64,000 nt of DNA. Source: Zhihengliuella halotolerans. GTDB lineage: Bacteria > Actinomycetota > Actinomycetes > Actinomycetales > Micrococcaceae. Of the stretch, positions 17,008-26,372 are shown piece by piece. The position numbers and the translations under genes are program-made. Below the pieces are notes generated by a model. It ran no database searches. It had not been told where the DNA came from and saw nothing but the letters and a program-made list of their open reading frames with translations. The DNA lies in assembly GCF_004217565.1 (NCBI RefSeq), contig NZ_SHLA01000001.1:2604001-2668000 (forward strand). The letters are read 5' to 3'. How positions within the stretch are numbered: the stretch's first letter is position 1; each line of letters opens with the position of its first letter.

Positions 17008-17949
17008 GTGCGCATAGGCATTTTCGCCTTCACTGGCATCACGATGTTCCACCTGTCGGTGCCGCAGATGGTCTTCGACGAGGTCTCCAGGCTGGGACTC
17101 GCCGACTGGGAGACCTTCCTCTTCGCGGAGGAATCGGGCACGATCCGCACCGCGGAGGGGTACGAGATCTCCGGCCTGCACGGCCTTGCCGACGCCCGGG
17201 ACGTCGACGTCCTCGTGGTGCCGTCGTGGTTCACGGACGGCCGACCGGCGGGCGGCGACGTCCGCGAGACTCTCCGCGGTGCGCACGAGGCCGGCGCCGT
17301 CGTCGTCGGACTCTGCCTCGGCGCCATCCCCGTGGCCGACGCCGGTCTGCTCGCCGGCCGCGACGCCGTCACGCACTGGGATGCGTTCGACCTGCTGGCC
17401 GCCCGGCACCCCGAGCTGGAGCTCGACGAGTCCGTGCTGTACATCGACCACGGCGACGTCCTGACGTCCGCGGGCACCGCATCCGGGCTCGACGCCTGCC
17501 TGCATCTGGTCCGCAGCCGGCTCGGCTCGGCGGCCGCCAACCGCGTCGCGCGCGCCCTGGTCATCGCACCGCACCGCGAGGGCGGCCAGGCGCAGTACAT
17601 CGAACGTCCGCTGCCGGATGATTCGGGCGACGACCCGATCTCCCGCATCACGCAGTGGGCGGGCCGGCATCTGGGCGAGCCCTTGACGATCGGACAGCTC
17701 GCGGCCCGCGCCCATCTGAGCACGCGGACTTTCGTGCGGGCCTTCCGTGCCGCAACTGGCACGACGCCCGCCGCCTGGGTTCGTTCCCGTCGGCTCGACG
17801 AGGCGCGCCGCCTGCTGGAGACGACTGACCGGCCCATCGACCTCATCGCCGCCGACTGCGGCTTCAACAGTGCAGTCACCCTGCGCCAGAATTTCACCGC
17901 GGCGTTCCAGATCCCACCGTCGCAGTACCGGCGCCGCTTCCGTTCCTGA
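17008..17949 (+). CDS. GlxA-type regulator (DJ-1/PfpI plus AraC HTH)
   Basis: A 313-residue regulator. GTG 17008 follows GGAAGGAG and is preferred over an upstream in-frame GTG at 16885. The N-terminal DJ-1/PfpI-like domain (about 1-175) contains the nucleophile-elbow cysteine in VVGLCLGAIPVADAG. The C-terminal AraC/XylS double HTH (about 215-313) has LTIGQLAARAHLSTRTFVRAF and a second helix pair near LIAADCGFNSAVTLRQNF. It probably senses a small amide or amine and controls the divergent cysteine hydrolase. Confidence 0.9.
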   Translation: MRIGIFAFTGITMFHLSVPQMVFDEVSRLGLADWETFLFAEESGTIRTAEGYEISGLHGLADARDVDVLVVPSWFTDGRPAGGDVRETLRGAHEAGAVVVGLCLGAIPVADAGLLAGRDAVTHWDAFDLLAARHPELELDESVLYIDHGDVLTSAGTASGLDACLHLVRSRLGSAAANRVARALVIAPHREGGQAQYIERPLPDDSGDDPISRITQWAGRHLGEPLTIGQLAARAHLSTRTFVRAFRAATGTTPAAWVRSRRLDEARRLLETTDRPIDLIAADCGFNSAVTLRQNFTAAFQIPPSQYRRRFRS

Positions 17950-17954
17950 CGGAC

Positions 17955-18003
17955 GGCACGGGACGCCGACGGCGCGTGCCGCGTGCCGTCGTCGTCCCGT
18001 GTC
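17955..18003. terminator. Bidirectional hairpin between GlxA-type gene and DASS carrier
   Basis: Arms 17955-17976 and 17982-18003 form a 22-bp stem with one mismatch and two G-T pairs around a 5-base loop. It lies between convergent stops, 5 bases past the regulator and 14 bases from the carrier stop. Confidence 0.75.
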
Positions 18004-18017
18004 TGGCCTGACGGGAC

Positions 18018-19634
18018 CTAGATCTGGATGCCGAGTGCCCAGCCGCCGAGGGCGTAGACCGCCACCGTGATGAGCACGACGCCGATGAGGTTCAGCCAGA
18101 TGCCCCCGCGCAGCATGTTGCCCATCGTGATGTAGCCGGAGCCGAAGACGATCGCGTTGGGCGGGGTGCCGACCGGCAGCATGAAACTGCACGTCGCGGC
18201 CATGGCGCCGGGGATGAGGATGAGCAGCGGGTCGATGCCGATGGCGATCGCGACGCCGCCGAGGACCGGAAGGAAGGTCGCCGCCGTCGCCGTGTTGCTC
18301 GTCATCTCGGTCAGGAGCAGGATGATGAGGCAGACCGCGGCGATGAGCAGGAAGGCTGGAAGCACGGCGAGCCCGTCCATCTTCTCGCCGAGGTACTCGC
18401 TCAGGCCGGTCTCGCTGACGGCCACGGCAATGCTCAAGCCGCCGCCGAAGAGCAGCAGCACGCCCCACGGGATGCCCTTCTGTACCGAGCTCCAGTCCAG
18501 CACGCCCTGGATCTTTCCACCTGGCTTGCGCTTGGCGGCGGGCAGCAGGAAGAGGATGAGCCCGGCAGCGATCGCGATCTGCGCGTCGGAGAGGTTCGCG
18601 AGCATGGGGATCGACTCGGAAACGGCCTGAATGCCGACGAGCGGCTCCCGGAAGACCCAGAGGAAGGCGGCCGAGACGAAGACGACCAGCACGCACCATT
18701 CGGCCTGGGACATCTTGCCCAGGGCGTCCAGCTCACGCCGGATGATGCTCCGGCCGCCGGCGACGGAGCCGAGGTTGGACGGGAACACGAATCGGGTCAT
18801 GACGAACCAAGCGACGGCGAGGAAGACGGCGGCGAGCGGGACGCCGAGCTTCATCCAGTCGGCGAAGGAGATCGTGAAACCGTACGTCTCCTCGACGAAG
18901 CCCGCGAGGATCAGGTTCGGCGGCGAGCCGATGAGCGTGGAGAGGCCGCCGATCGTCGCCGAGTATGCAACGCAGAGGACCAGGGCGATGCTGAACCGCT
19001 TGGATTCGCGCGGATCGACCTTCTCATCCTCGTTGACGAGGTCGAGCAGCGAGAGCGCGATCGGCAGCATCATGAGCGTCGTGGCCGTGTTCGAAACCCA
19101 CATGCTCAGGAACGCTGTGACGACCATGACGCCGAGGATGACCTGGTTGGGCTTGGTGCCGAACCCGAGCAGGGCCACGAGCGCGATGCGCTTGTGGAGA
19201 TTCCACTTCTGCATCGCGATGGCGATCATGAAGCCTCCCATGAACAGGAAGACCGTCGGCGACGCGTAGGGGCTCGTGGCTTCGGCTGTTTCGAGGATGC
19301 CGAGCAGTGGCAGGGCGACGATGGGGATGAGCGACGTCGCGGCCAGTGGGATCGCCTCGGTCATCCACCACGTCGCGACCAGCGCGACGACGGCTGCCGT
19401 CAGGCGCATCTCCTCCGCTGCCGCGCCGTCGAGGCCCATGAGCAGGTAGACACCGACGGCGAGGACCGGTCCCAGGATCCTGCCGATGAGGATGCGGCCC
19501 TGCGAAAGCTGCTCGTCGCCGGCTCCCGGGCGCTTTCCTGCCGATCGCGCAGCGTCGGCGGACCTGTCGCGCGCGTTCGTCGGCCCGCCGGGCGGCGAGG
19601 TGGACGAGCTGGTGGTCTCGGTGGTGTGACTCAT
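18018..19634 (-). CDS. DASS/SLC13 family sodium:carboxylate symporter
   Basis: A 538-residue inner-membrane carrier. After a hydrophilic Ser/Thr-rich N terminus (1-48), about 12 membrane-embedded segments follow. Two sodium/substrate motifs typical of VcINDY-like DASS proteins are present: WVSNTATTLMMLPIA (about residue 182) and EMTSNTATAATFLP (about 435), plus WWMTEAIPLAATSLIP. It should import C4-dicarboxylates or related anions with sodium. It is flanked by hairpins on both sides, so it is probably monocistronic. Confidence 0.92.
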   Translation of the reverse strand: MSHTTETTSSSTSPPGGPTNARDRSADAARSAGKRPGAGDEQLSQGRILIGRILGPVLAVGVYLLMGLDGAAAEEMRLTAAVVALVATWWMTEAIPLAATSLIPIVALPLLGILETAEATSPYASPTVFLFMGGFMIAIAMQKWNLHKRIALVALLGFGTKPNQVILGVMVVTAFLSMWVSNTATTLMMLPIALSLLDLVNEDEKVDPRESKRFSIALVLCVAYSATIGGLSTLIGSPPNLILAGFVEETYGFTISFADWMKLGVPLAAVFLAVAWFVMTRFVFPSNLGSVAGGRSIIRRELDALGKMSQAEWCVLVVFVSAAFLWVFREPLVGIQAVSESIPMLANLSDAQIAIAAGLILFLLPAAKRKPGGKIQGVLDWSSVQKGIPWGVLLLFGGGLSIAVAVSETGLSEYLGEKMDGLAVLPAFLLIAAVCLIILLLTEMTSNTATAATFLPVLGGVAIAIGIDPLLILIPGAMAATCSFMLPVGTPPNAIVFGSGYITMGNMLRGGIWLNLIGVVLITVAVYALGGWALGIQI

Positions 19635-19748
19635 CGTCGAATCTCCTGAGGGTAGGCGTGCAATCCCTAGAAGTGTGTCTCAGCTCACGTCACACGCCCC
19701 GCTTTCGTTCATAAAGAACACGCCAGCCCGGATGCTGGGCACGAGAAA

Positions 19749-19787
19749 CGCCGGCGGGGCCCGGGATACCTCCGGGCCCCGCCGGCG
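19749..19787 (-). terminator. 16-bp perfect GC hairpin after the BCCT gene
   Basis: CGCCGGCGGGGCCCGG (19749-19764) and 19772-19787 are perfectly complementary around a 7-base loop. On the minus strand the stem is followed by TTTC. It lies 17 bases past the BCCT stop and is a classic intrinsic terminator for that gene. Confidence 0.8.
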
Positions 19788-19803
19788 TTCGGGGATTCGC
19801 CTG

Positions 19804-21735
19804 TTAGGTCAGGCGCTCGTTTTCGTCGTCGGCTCCGTTGGGCTCCCCGCCCTGGTCCAGATACTCCTGGGAGGACTCGAACTCAGGGGTGTCGAACGTC
19901 TGCCCGCCGAGCGGGTCCTTCTGCTCGCCCACGATCGAGATGGCGCCCGTCGCCGGGTCGACGACGGCCGCCGCTGGATCGACGTGGCGGAACGAGATCA
20001 CCTGGCTCACCGACTCCTCGCCGGGTTCCGTCTTGCCGCTGCTGGAGAACCCGGACAGGGCCGCGGAGGCACCCGAGATGCCACGGAGGAAGCTGGACTT
20101 CGACTTTACGTCCCCGGCTGTCGCCCCGGCGCTGGATTCGCCGCCGTCGGACCCGTTGGTCGTGATGACCTCCATGTAGCTCGGCATCGAGGCCACGTCG
20201 TGGCGGAAGGCCCGGGTCAGCGAGATACACGCCAGCACCAGAATGATCGAGAACGGCGCCGCGGTTGCGATCGAGAGTGTCTGCAACGCGGTCAGGGCCA
20301 CACTGCCGCCGATCACAAGCAGCACGGCGGCCGCGATCCCTTCCAGCGACGCCCAGTAGATGCGGGTCGACTTCGGGGTGTTCGTGCTACCGCCGCTGGC
20401 GAGCATGTCGATCACGAGAGACCCGGAGTCGGAGGAGGTCACGAAGAAGAACACGATCACGACCATTGCGATGACGCTGAGCACCACCGTGAGCGGGAAC
20501 GCGTCGAAGAATTGGAAGAGCGCCGTCGTACTGCTCACGGCCCCGTCGGTGAGCATGTCGACCGTGCCCTCGCGCTGGAACAGGATCGCCGAGTCGCCGA
20601 AGATCGTGAACCAGATCAGGCTGACCAGCGTCGGAGCCAGCAGCACGCCCACGATGAACTCGCGGATCGTCCGGCCGCGGGAGATGCGGGCGATGAACAT
20701 GCCGACGAACGGCGCCCAGCTCACCCACCAGCCCCAGTAGAAGATCGTCCACCCGGCCTCCCAGCCGTCCGTGGAGAACGGGCCCGCGTGCAGCATCGTC
20801 TCGGGCAGGATGCTCAGGTAGTTGCCCAGGTTCTCGGGGAACGCCTTGAGCAGGAAGATCGTCGGTCCCAGCACGAAGATGAACAGCGCCAGCAGCGCGG
20901 CGACACTCATGTTGAAGTTCGAGAGCCACTTCAGGCCCTTGTGCACACCTGAGACCACGGAGAGCGTCGCGATCAGGGTGATCGCGGCGATGATCGTGAT
21001 GATCAGCCAGTTCGAGGACTCGGCCCAGCCGAGGAACTCGAGGCCGCCGATGATCTGGCTGACGCCGAATCCGAACGAGGTCGCCACGCCGAAGAGGGTG
21101 CCGACGATCGCGACCGTGTCGATCGCGTGCCCGATCCATCCCTCGACACGCTCGCGTCCCAGCAGCGGTTCGAGCAGCCAGCGCACCGCCAGCGGACGGC
21201 CGCGACGGAAAGTCATGTACGCCAGTCCCAGGCCGACGATCGCGTAGATCCCCCACGGGTGCAGGCCCCAGTGCAGCATCACGACGCCCATCGACGTGTT
21301 CACCGCGTCCGTCGTCTCGGCTTCGACCCCGTAGGGCGGGGTGATGTAGTGGCTGAGCGGTTCGGCGACGCTGAAGAACACCAGGCCGATGCCCATGCCG
21401 GCGCTGAAGAGCATCATGAACCAGGAGACGATCCCGAACTCGGGCTGTTCGTCGTCGCGGCCGAGCCGGATGCGGCCGATCTTCGAGACCGCGAAGTAGA
21501 TCGCGAAGGCCAGGAAGATGTTCACCGCGATCACGTACCACCAGCCGACGCCGTCGGAGATCGCAGCGTTGAGCTCCCCGGTGGCCTCCTCCAGTGCGTC
21601 GCCGGCGACCCGGCTGAAGACCACTGTGGCGATGAGCAGCGCGAAGATCACGATCGACGCGGGAATGAACACCGGTTTCAGAATCTTCGATCTGGAGGCG
21701 GGACCCGCCTTATGTTCCGTGGGTGCGGAGGACAT
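19804..21735 (-). CDS. BCCT family betaine/carnitine/choline transporter
   Basis: A 643-residue secondary carrier for compatible solutes. The ATG at 21735 is preceded by AAAGAGG. Twelve hydrophobic segments cover residues about 25-535. Signature stretches include VMLHWGLHPWGIYAIVGL and IFYWGWWVSWAPFVGMFIAR, whose Trp residues line the substrate site. The last 100 residues form an unusually long hydrophilic, Ser/Gly-rich and acidic cytoplasmic tail (TNGSDGGESSAGATAGDVKS onward). In family members such as BetP, terminal tails act in osmosensing. It probably takes up glycine betaine or a relative for osmoprotection. Confidence 0.92.
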   Translation of the reverse strand: MSSAPTEHKAGPASRSKILKPVFIPASIVIFALLIATVVFSRVAGDALEEATGELNAAISDGVGWWYVIAVNIFLAFAIYFAVSKIGRIRLGRDDEQPEFGIVSWFMMLFSAGMGIGLVFFSVAEPLSHYITPPYGVEAETTDAVNTSMGVVMLHWGLHPWGIYAIVGLGLAYMTFRRGRPLAVRWLLEPLLGRERVEGWIGHAIDTVAIVGTLFGVATSFGFGVSQIIGGLEFLGWAESSNWLIITIIAAITLIATLSVVSGVHKGLKWLSNFNMSVAALLALFIFVLGPTIFLLKAFPENLGNYLSILPETMLHAGPFSTDGWEAGWTIFYWGWWVSWAPFVGMFIARISRGRTIREFIVGVLLAPTLVSLIWFTIFGDSAILFQREGTVDMLTDGAVSSTTALFQFFDAFPLTVVLSVIAMVVIVFFFVTSSDSGSLVIDMLASGGSTNTPKSTRIYWASLEGIAAAVLLVIGGSVALTALQTLSIATAAPFSIILVLACISLTRAFRHDVASMPSYMEVITTNGSDGGESSAGATAGDVKSKSSFLRGISGASAALSGFSSSGKTEPGEESVSQVISFRHVDPAAAVVDPATGAISIVGEQKDPLGGQTFDTPEFESSQEYLDQGGEPNGADDENERLT

Positions 21736-21857
21736 ATCGATACCTCTTTCGTCGTGGTACTCGCAGGCGTGTCGACGTTGTACGAATCTCACCTGCGAAC
21801 CTAGCACGACGTGAAATGGATCTCACCCCTTCATTGCTGGCCCCGCGCCCGAGACGG

Positions 21858-22655
21858 CTACTCCTCGACCGGCGGCGCCAGAATCACGTTGGTGCCTCTG
21901 GCCTCGAACTCCTGACGCTGCTCGACGGTGATGCCGTCGTCGGTGATGAGATTGCCGAAGGTGTAGCCACTCATCGTGGCGAACGACCGCACGCCGATCT
22001 TCGACGAGTCCGCGACGATGTACGCTTGCCCCGCCCGCCGGGCGAGCAGCGAGTTGACCGCAGCCTCGCCCTCGTCGTTGACCGTGGGCCCGATCTCCGG
22101 GTCGAGCCCGTTGACCCCCACGAAAGCGAAGTCCAGCGCCACCTGCTGGAGGATCGACGTGGCGTAGGGGCCGACGAGTTCATAGGAACGCGGGCTGAGG
22201 ATTCCGCCGGTGACCATGATCTTGATGTTGGGCCGCACCGCGAGCTGGGACGCGATGTTGATCGCGTTGGTCACGACCGTGAGCGTGGGTTTGTTGGACG
22301 GCTCCATCAGGTCGCGCCGCGTGGCCAGCACGGACGCGATCGCCGTGCTCGTGGTGCCTCCGCACAACCCGATCACCGCGCCGCGGGGGATGAGCCCGCT
22401 GGCCGCGTGGGCGATGGCTCGCTTCTTGGCGGCCTGCTGGTCCTTCGAATAGCGCTTGGGCAGGTCGTAGGCGACCGTCTCGCTCGTCGCGCCGCCGCGC
22501 GTCCGGGTCAGGAGCCGTTGCGCGGCCAGGTGGTCCAGATCACGCCGGGCGGTGGCCGGCGAGACCTCGAGCTTGTTCACGATGTCCTCGACTTCGACCT
22601 GCGTCGATTCCGCCAGCAGATCGAGGATGGCGTTGAGCCTCTCGGGCCTCTTCAT
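21858..22655 (-). CDS. DeoR family regulator, AgaR-like
   Basis: A 265-residue repressor. The N-terminal DeoR HTH is at about 5-57 (RLNAILDLLAESTQVEVEDI, then SPATARRDLDHLAAQ). The C-terminal sugar-phosphate-sensing DeoRC domain contains GLCGGTTSTAIA, VVTNAINIASQL, TGGILSPRSYELVGPYA and VADSSKIG. It is the last gene of an overlapping five-gene operon, its ATG overlapping the aldolase TGA. By analogy with AgaR it probably responds to a galactosamine- or tagatose-type sugar phosphate; that assignment rests on context. Confidence 0.88.
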   Translation of the reverse strand: MKRPERLNAILDLLAESTQVEVEDIVNKLEVSPATARRDLDHLAAQRLLTRTRGGATSETVAYDLPKRYSKDQQAAKKRAIAHAASGLIPRGAVIGLCGGTTSTAIASVLATRRDLMEPSNKPTLTVVTNAINIASQLAVRPNIKIMVTGGILSPRSYELVGPYATSILQQVALDFAFVGVNGLDPEIGPTVNDEGEAAVNSLLARRAGQAYIVADSSKIGVRSFATMSGYTFGNLITDDGITVEQRQEFEARGTNVILAPPVEE

Positions 22656-23518
22656 GTGTGCGATCCTCCATCGTTGTCATCCGGCCCGCCGGCGAAGAGC
22701 CGCAGCAGCCGGGCCGCCTCGGGGACCAGCCCGTCGCGCCCCGCGCGCAGGTACTTCCTCGAGTCAACCATCTTCCCATCGGATTCCAGCGCCGCGCGAA
22801 CACCCCCCGTGAAAAAACCGTTGAGGTGCGTCGAGACGTTGATTTTCGTCATCCCGGCCCCGATCGCCTCGACGAGGCTCTCGTCGGGCACTCCGGAGGA
22901 GCCGTGCAGCACGAGCGGGACCGGCACGCGAGAGCGGATCCGCCCGATCAGCTCCACGTCGAGCCGCGCCGTGCGCTCCCGCATCGCGTGTGAGGAGCCC
23001 ACCGCGACGGCGAGCGCATCGACGCCCGTCTCCGCGACGAACCGCGCCGCCTCGTCAGGGTCCGTGCGCACGCCGGGCGCGTGGGCACCGTCCTTGCCGC
23101 CGATCTCCCCGAGCTCGGCCTCGACCGATGCGCCGGCCGCGTGGGCGTAGCGGACGACGGCGGCGGTGGCGGCGACGTTGTCCGCGTAGGCGAGCGCGGC
23201 GCCGTCGTACATGACCGAGGAGAATCCGAGATCGATCGCCTCGCGGGCCAGCGCGGCGTCCTCGGCGTGGTCGAGGTGCACCGCGACGGGCACGCCGGCG
23301 GCCTCGGCCGCGGCGATCGTCGCGAGGCCGATCGGCCTGAGCGAGCCGTGGTAGCGCACGCAGTTCTCGGAGATCTGCAGGATGACGGGCAGCCCCGCCT
23401 GCTCGGCGGCGGCGACGAGCGCCTCCGCCGTCTCGAGGTGGAGGACGTTGAATGCCCCGATGCCGCGGCCGGCGGTGCGGGCGGCGGCGAGGAGCTCCAG
23501 GGTGGAGATACGGGTCAT
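22652..23518 (-). CDS. Class II ketose-bisphosphate aldolase (tagatose/fructose type)
   Basis: A 288-residue zinc aldolase. Motifs are VAVHLDHAEDAAL (catalytic Asp and zinc His, about 80-85), EAELGEIGG (zinc Glu), LVLHGSSGVPDE (zinc His) and TKINVSTHLN (phosphate site), as in KbaY/GatY/FbaA enzymes. It cleaves tagatose- or fructose-1,6-bisphosphate to DHAP and glyceraldehyde-3-phosphate. The start at 23518 overlaps the kinase stop by 4 bases and its own stop overlaps the regulator start. The much longer in-frame extension to 24541 is antisense to the kinase gene and rejected. The SIS and PfkB neighbours favour the tagatose substrate. Confidence 0.9.
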   Translation of the reverse strand: MTRISTLELLAAARTAGRGIGAFNVLHLETAEALVAAAEQAGLPVILQISENCVRYHGSLRPIGLATIAAAEAAGVPVAVHLDHAEDAALAREAIDLGFSSVMYDGAALAYADNVAATAAVVRYAHAAGASVEAELGEIGGKDGAHAPGVRTDPDEAARFVAETGVDALAVAVGSSHAMRERTARLDVELIGRIRSRVPVPLVLHGSSGVPDESLVEAIGAGMTKINVSTHLNGFFTGGVRAALESDGKMVDSRKYLRAGRDGLVPEAARLLRLFAGGPDDNDGGSHT

Positions 23519-24498
23519 GAGTCGGCTTTCGTCGCGTCGGGAAGGGGCAGGCGCTCGATGCTGGTGCGCGCGAGCAGCTGCGGGTGGGTCGGGTGGATCT
23601 CGCCGGCGCCCGGCATGAGCACGGCCGCGGCCGCCCACGCCGAGGCGCGCGCGACGAGTTCGCGCGGGTCCTCGTTGCCGGCCGCGAGAAGGGTGGCGAT
23701 GGCGGCGACGGCGGCGTCGCCGGCTCCCGTGGGATTGCCGGCGAGCACCGCGTCGAGCCGGGCCACCCACACCGCACCCGGGTCGTGCGCGCTGTAGAGG
23801 CGCATCCCGGCCTCGCCGCAGCTGACGAAGACGTGTCGCACGCCCGCGTCGAGCAGCACGACGGCGGCCGCGTCCAGGTTGGCGCGGCCCGTCGCCGCAC
23901 GCAGTTCGTGCTCGTTCGGTTTCAGGGCGGTCGGGCCGGCGGCCGCCGCCCGCACGAGGGCCGGCCCCGAGGTGTCGACGACGCACGGAACGCCGCGCCG
24001 GGATGCCCGGGCGGCCAGGTCCGCGTAGTACCCCTCGTCGGCCCCGGCGGGCAGGCTTCCGGATCCGACGAGGCAGTCCGCCTCCCCCAGCGCCGCATCG
24101 ATCCGCGCGGCGAGTTCGTCCCATGCGGCATCCGGCAGTTCGCCCCCGGGTTCGTTGAAGATGCTCGTGGCGCCGTCGGCCGTGTCGTGAAAGGCCATCG
24201 TCCTCCGGGTCGGCACGGTCGTTGCGACGGTCCGCGCCTCGACTGTGCTCCCGCGCAGCCGGGCGAGGAATTCGTCCCCCGTCGCTCCGCCGACCGGAGC
24301 CAGGACGATCGCGCGGTGGCCGGCCTGCGCGGCGACGCGGGCGACGTTGACGCCCTTGCCTCCGGCGCGCACGAGCGGGGCGCCGACGCGGTGCGTCTGC
24401 CCGGGGGTGATTCCGGGGACCGTGTAGGAGAGGTCCAGCGCGGGATTGGGGGTCACGGTCGCGATGGCAGTGCGGGCCGCGGCGTCGGCTGCGCTCAT
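23515..24498 (-). CDS. PfkB family sugar-phosphate kinase (tagatose-6-P/1-PFK type)
   Basis: A 327-residue ribokinase-fold kinase of the LacC/FruK hexose-phosphate kinase group. VTPNPALDLSYTVPG at the N terminus, RAGGKGVNVARVAAQAG (substrate site, about 44-60) and GNPTGAGDAAVAAIA (catalytic Asp, anion hole; about 256-270) are present. It should phosphorylate tagatose-6-phosphate or fructose-1-phosphate to the bisphosphate used by the aldolase downstream. It overlaps both neighbours by 4 bases. Substrate choice is inferred from the SIS-domain isomerase two genes upstream. Confidence 0.88.
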   Translation of the reverse strand: MSAADAAARTAIATVTPNPALDLSYTVPGITPGQTHRVGAPLVRAGGKGVNVARVAAQAGHRAIVLAPVGGATGDEFLARLRGSTVEARTVATTVPTRRTMAFHDTADGATSIFNEPGGELPDAAWDELAARIDAALGEADCLVGSGSLPAGADEGYYADLAARASRRGVPCVVDTSGPALVRAAAAGPTALKPNEHELRAATGRANLDAAAVVLLDAGVRHVFVSCGEAGMRLYSAHDPGAVWVARLDAVLAGNPTGAGDAAVAAIATLLAAGNEDPRELVARASAWAAAAVLMPGAGEIHPTHPQLLARTSIERLPLPDATKADS

Positions 24499-25457
24499 CG
24501 TCCGCTCCCCGCGAGCAAGTCGCCGGCCCGCAGGCCGGCACCGATGAGCCCGGCGTCAGGCCCGAGCTCGGCGAAGAGCAGCCGCGGGCGCCGGTGGATC
24601 GAGAGCAGGGAATCGAGGCTGCGCTGCAGCGGGGCGCGCAGCTGCTCGCCGGCGGCCGAGAGGCCCCCGCCGATGACGATCGCCTCGGGCGCCAGGACGG
24701 AAACCACGTGGCTGAGCCCGTAGGCGAGGCCGCGCACGGCGTCGTCGACGACGGCGGCCGCGAGCCGGTCCCCAGCGGCGGCGAGCGCGAACACCTCCCG
24801 CGCCCCGTCGACCTCCCGCCCGGAGGAGCGGGCGTAGCGCCGCGCGATGGCTCCCGCCGAGCCGACGGTCTCGAGGCATCCGCTGGCCCCGCACGGGCAG
24901 TCGGCCCCGCCGGGAACGGAGGCGTGCCCGAGCTCGCCGGCGTATCCCCCGCCGGAGACCCGGCGACCGTCGCTGAAGATCGCGGCGGCGACGCCGGTGC
25001 CGATGATCGTCACGACGACGTCTGCGTACCCGCGTGCGGCGCCCAGGCGGAATTCGGCCTCCCCGGCCGCGCCGACGTCGTGCCCGAACGTCACCGGCAG
25101 GCCCGTCGCCGCGGCGACGCGCTCGACGAACGGGTAGCCGGACCAGCCGAGATTCGCGGAGTAGATGCCCACCCCGGCGGCCTCGTCGACGAGGCCGGGC
25201 GCGATCAGGCCGATCGCGCCGATCCGGGTTCGCGGTCGGGCCGCGCGATGCTCGGCGAGCAACCGGGCGACCTGCGCGACGACGGCGTCCCCCGCGGCGT
25301 CCGGGCCGTCGCCGACAGGCCGGTCCGTGGGTGCGCGGCGGACGTCGAGCAGCTCGGACCCGCCGGTCGCGAGGGCCGACTTGGTGTCCGTTCCGCCGAC
25401 GTCGACGGCGAGCACCGCCGCACCCGGGTCGGCCCCGCCTTGGGGGTTGGGCTGCAC
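24495..25457 (-). CDS. ROK family sugar kinase (amino-sugar kinase)
   Basis: A 320-residue ATP-dependent kinase. The phosphate-1 motif AVDVGGTDTKSALA is at about 17-30. TFGHDVGAAGEAE supplies the catalytic Asp region. The ROK zinc-binding signature ADCPCGASGCLETVGSAG and a preceding GELGHASV (His) are complete. There is no HTH, so it is an enzyme rather than a repressor. In the operon it should phosphorylate an imported hexosamine such as N-acetylgalactosamine at C6. It lies 3 bases after the SIS gene stop and overlaps the PfkB start by 4 bases. Confidence 0.88.
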   Translation of the reverse strand: MQPNPQGGADPGAAVLAVDVGGTDTKSALATGGSELLDVRRAPTDRPVGDGPDAAGDAVVAQVARLLAEHRAARPRTRIGAIGLIAPGLVDEAAGVGIYSANLGWSGYPFVERVAAATGLPVTFGHDVGAAGEAEFRLGAARGYADVVVTIIGTGVAAAIFSDGRRVSGGGYAGELGHASVPGGADCPCGASGCLETVGSAGAIARRYARSSGREVDGAREVFALAAAGDRLAAAVVDDAVRGLAYGLSHVVSVLAPEAIVIGGGLSAAGEQLRAPLQRSLDSLLSIHRRPRLLFAELGPDAGLIGAGLRAGDLLAGSGR

Positions 25458-25460
25458 GAC

Positions 25461-26372
25461 TCAGCCCTCGAGGATGACGGAGCGCGTCAGGCTGCGCGGG
25501 CTGTCCGGGTCGAGGCCGCGCGCGAGCGCCCGGTCGAGCGCGATCCGGTGGATCCCGGCGAGCGCCGCCAGCGGGTGCGCCCCGGCACCGACGAAGGTGG
25601 CCTCGGTGGCGGCGACGTCGTCGGACAGCCCGTCGACGTCGTCGCCGAGGAGCCAGACGACGCGGCCCGGCGCCGCGATCGAGATCGGGCCGTGGCGGTA
25701 CTCCATGGCGGGGTAGGACTCGGTCCATCCCTGCACGGCCTCGCGCATCTTCAGCCCCGCCTCGTGGGCGAGGCCCACGGTCCAGCCGGTGCCGAGGAAG
25801 GTGAACTGCTCCGCTTCCAGGAAGACGGCGGGGGTCTCCTCGGCGAGAACACGGGCGGCCTCGTCGGCGGCCGCCTCGACGTCCTGCCCGAGGGAGGTGA
25901 GCAGATAGACCAGCGCCGACGTCGCGAAGCGGGTCTGCACAACCGACTGTTCGTCGGCGTAGGGCAGGGCGACGACGGCGTCCGCGGCAGCAGTCGCGGG
26001 CGAGGATACGTCGCCGACGAGGACCGTGGTGGGAATCCGGCCGCGGTAGCGGCGCAGGAGCTCGAGGACCTCCGTGGTCGTGCCCGAGCGGGTGATCGCG
26101 ACGACGGCGTCGTAGCCCCGGGCGACGAGGTCGGGGGCCTCGGACGCGGCGAAGGCGTCGGTCAGGCCCCGGCCGCCCGTCTCGCGGGCCACGGCGTAGG
26201 AGTGCGCCATGAACCACGAGGTGCCGCACCCCACGACGGCGACGCGGGCGCCGTCGTGCGGCAGGAGGTTCTCCTCGCGGGCCTGACGGCTCGCGCGCCG
26301 CCACAGCTCCGGCTGCGACAGGAGTTCGCGGCGCATGTGTGCGCCGGGCTCGGATGGGTTCTGCTGCTGCAT
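25461..26372 (-). CDS. SIS domain isomerase/deaminase, AgaS-like
   Basis: A 303-residue double-SIS protein. SIS1 shows VAVVGCGTSWFMAHSYAVA (about 44-62) and VAITRSGTTTEVLELL (sugar-phosphate Ser/Thr loop). SIS2 shows FLGTGWTVGLAHEAGLKMRE and the active-site segment EYRHGPIS. There is no glutaminase domain, so it is not GlmS. It matches AgaS/FrlB-type enzymes; AgaS deaminates and isomerises galactosamine-6-phosphate to tagatose-6-phosphate. It is the first gene of the operon, divergent from the ABC importer. The gene order makes an AgaS role the best reading. Confidence 0.85.
   Translation of the reverse strand: MQQQNPSEPGAHMRRELLSQPELWRRASRQAREENLLPHDGARVAVVGCGTSWFMAHSYAVARETGGRGLTDAFAASEAPDLVARGYDAVVAITRSGTTTEVLELLRRYRGRIPTTVLVGDVSSPATAAADAVVALPYADEQSVVQTRFATSALVYLLTSLGQDVEAAADEAARVLAEETPAVFLEAEQFTFLGTGWTVGLAHEAGLKMREAVQGWTESYPAMEYRHGPISIAAPGRVVWLLGDDVDGLSDDVAATEATFVGAGAHPLAALAGIHRIALDRALARGLDPDSPRSLTRSVILEG

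Noticed and set aside
22652-24541. A 629-residue frame joining the aldolase to an upstream extension
   Set aside because: The first 340 residues are low-complexity Arg/Gly sequence that overlaps the PfkB gene in another frame. The aldolase start at 23518 overlaps the kinase stop in the normal operon manner.
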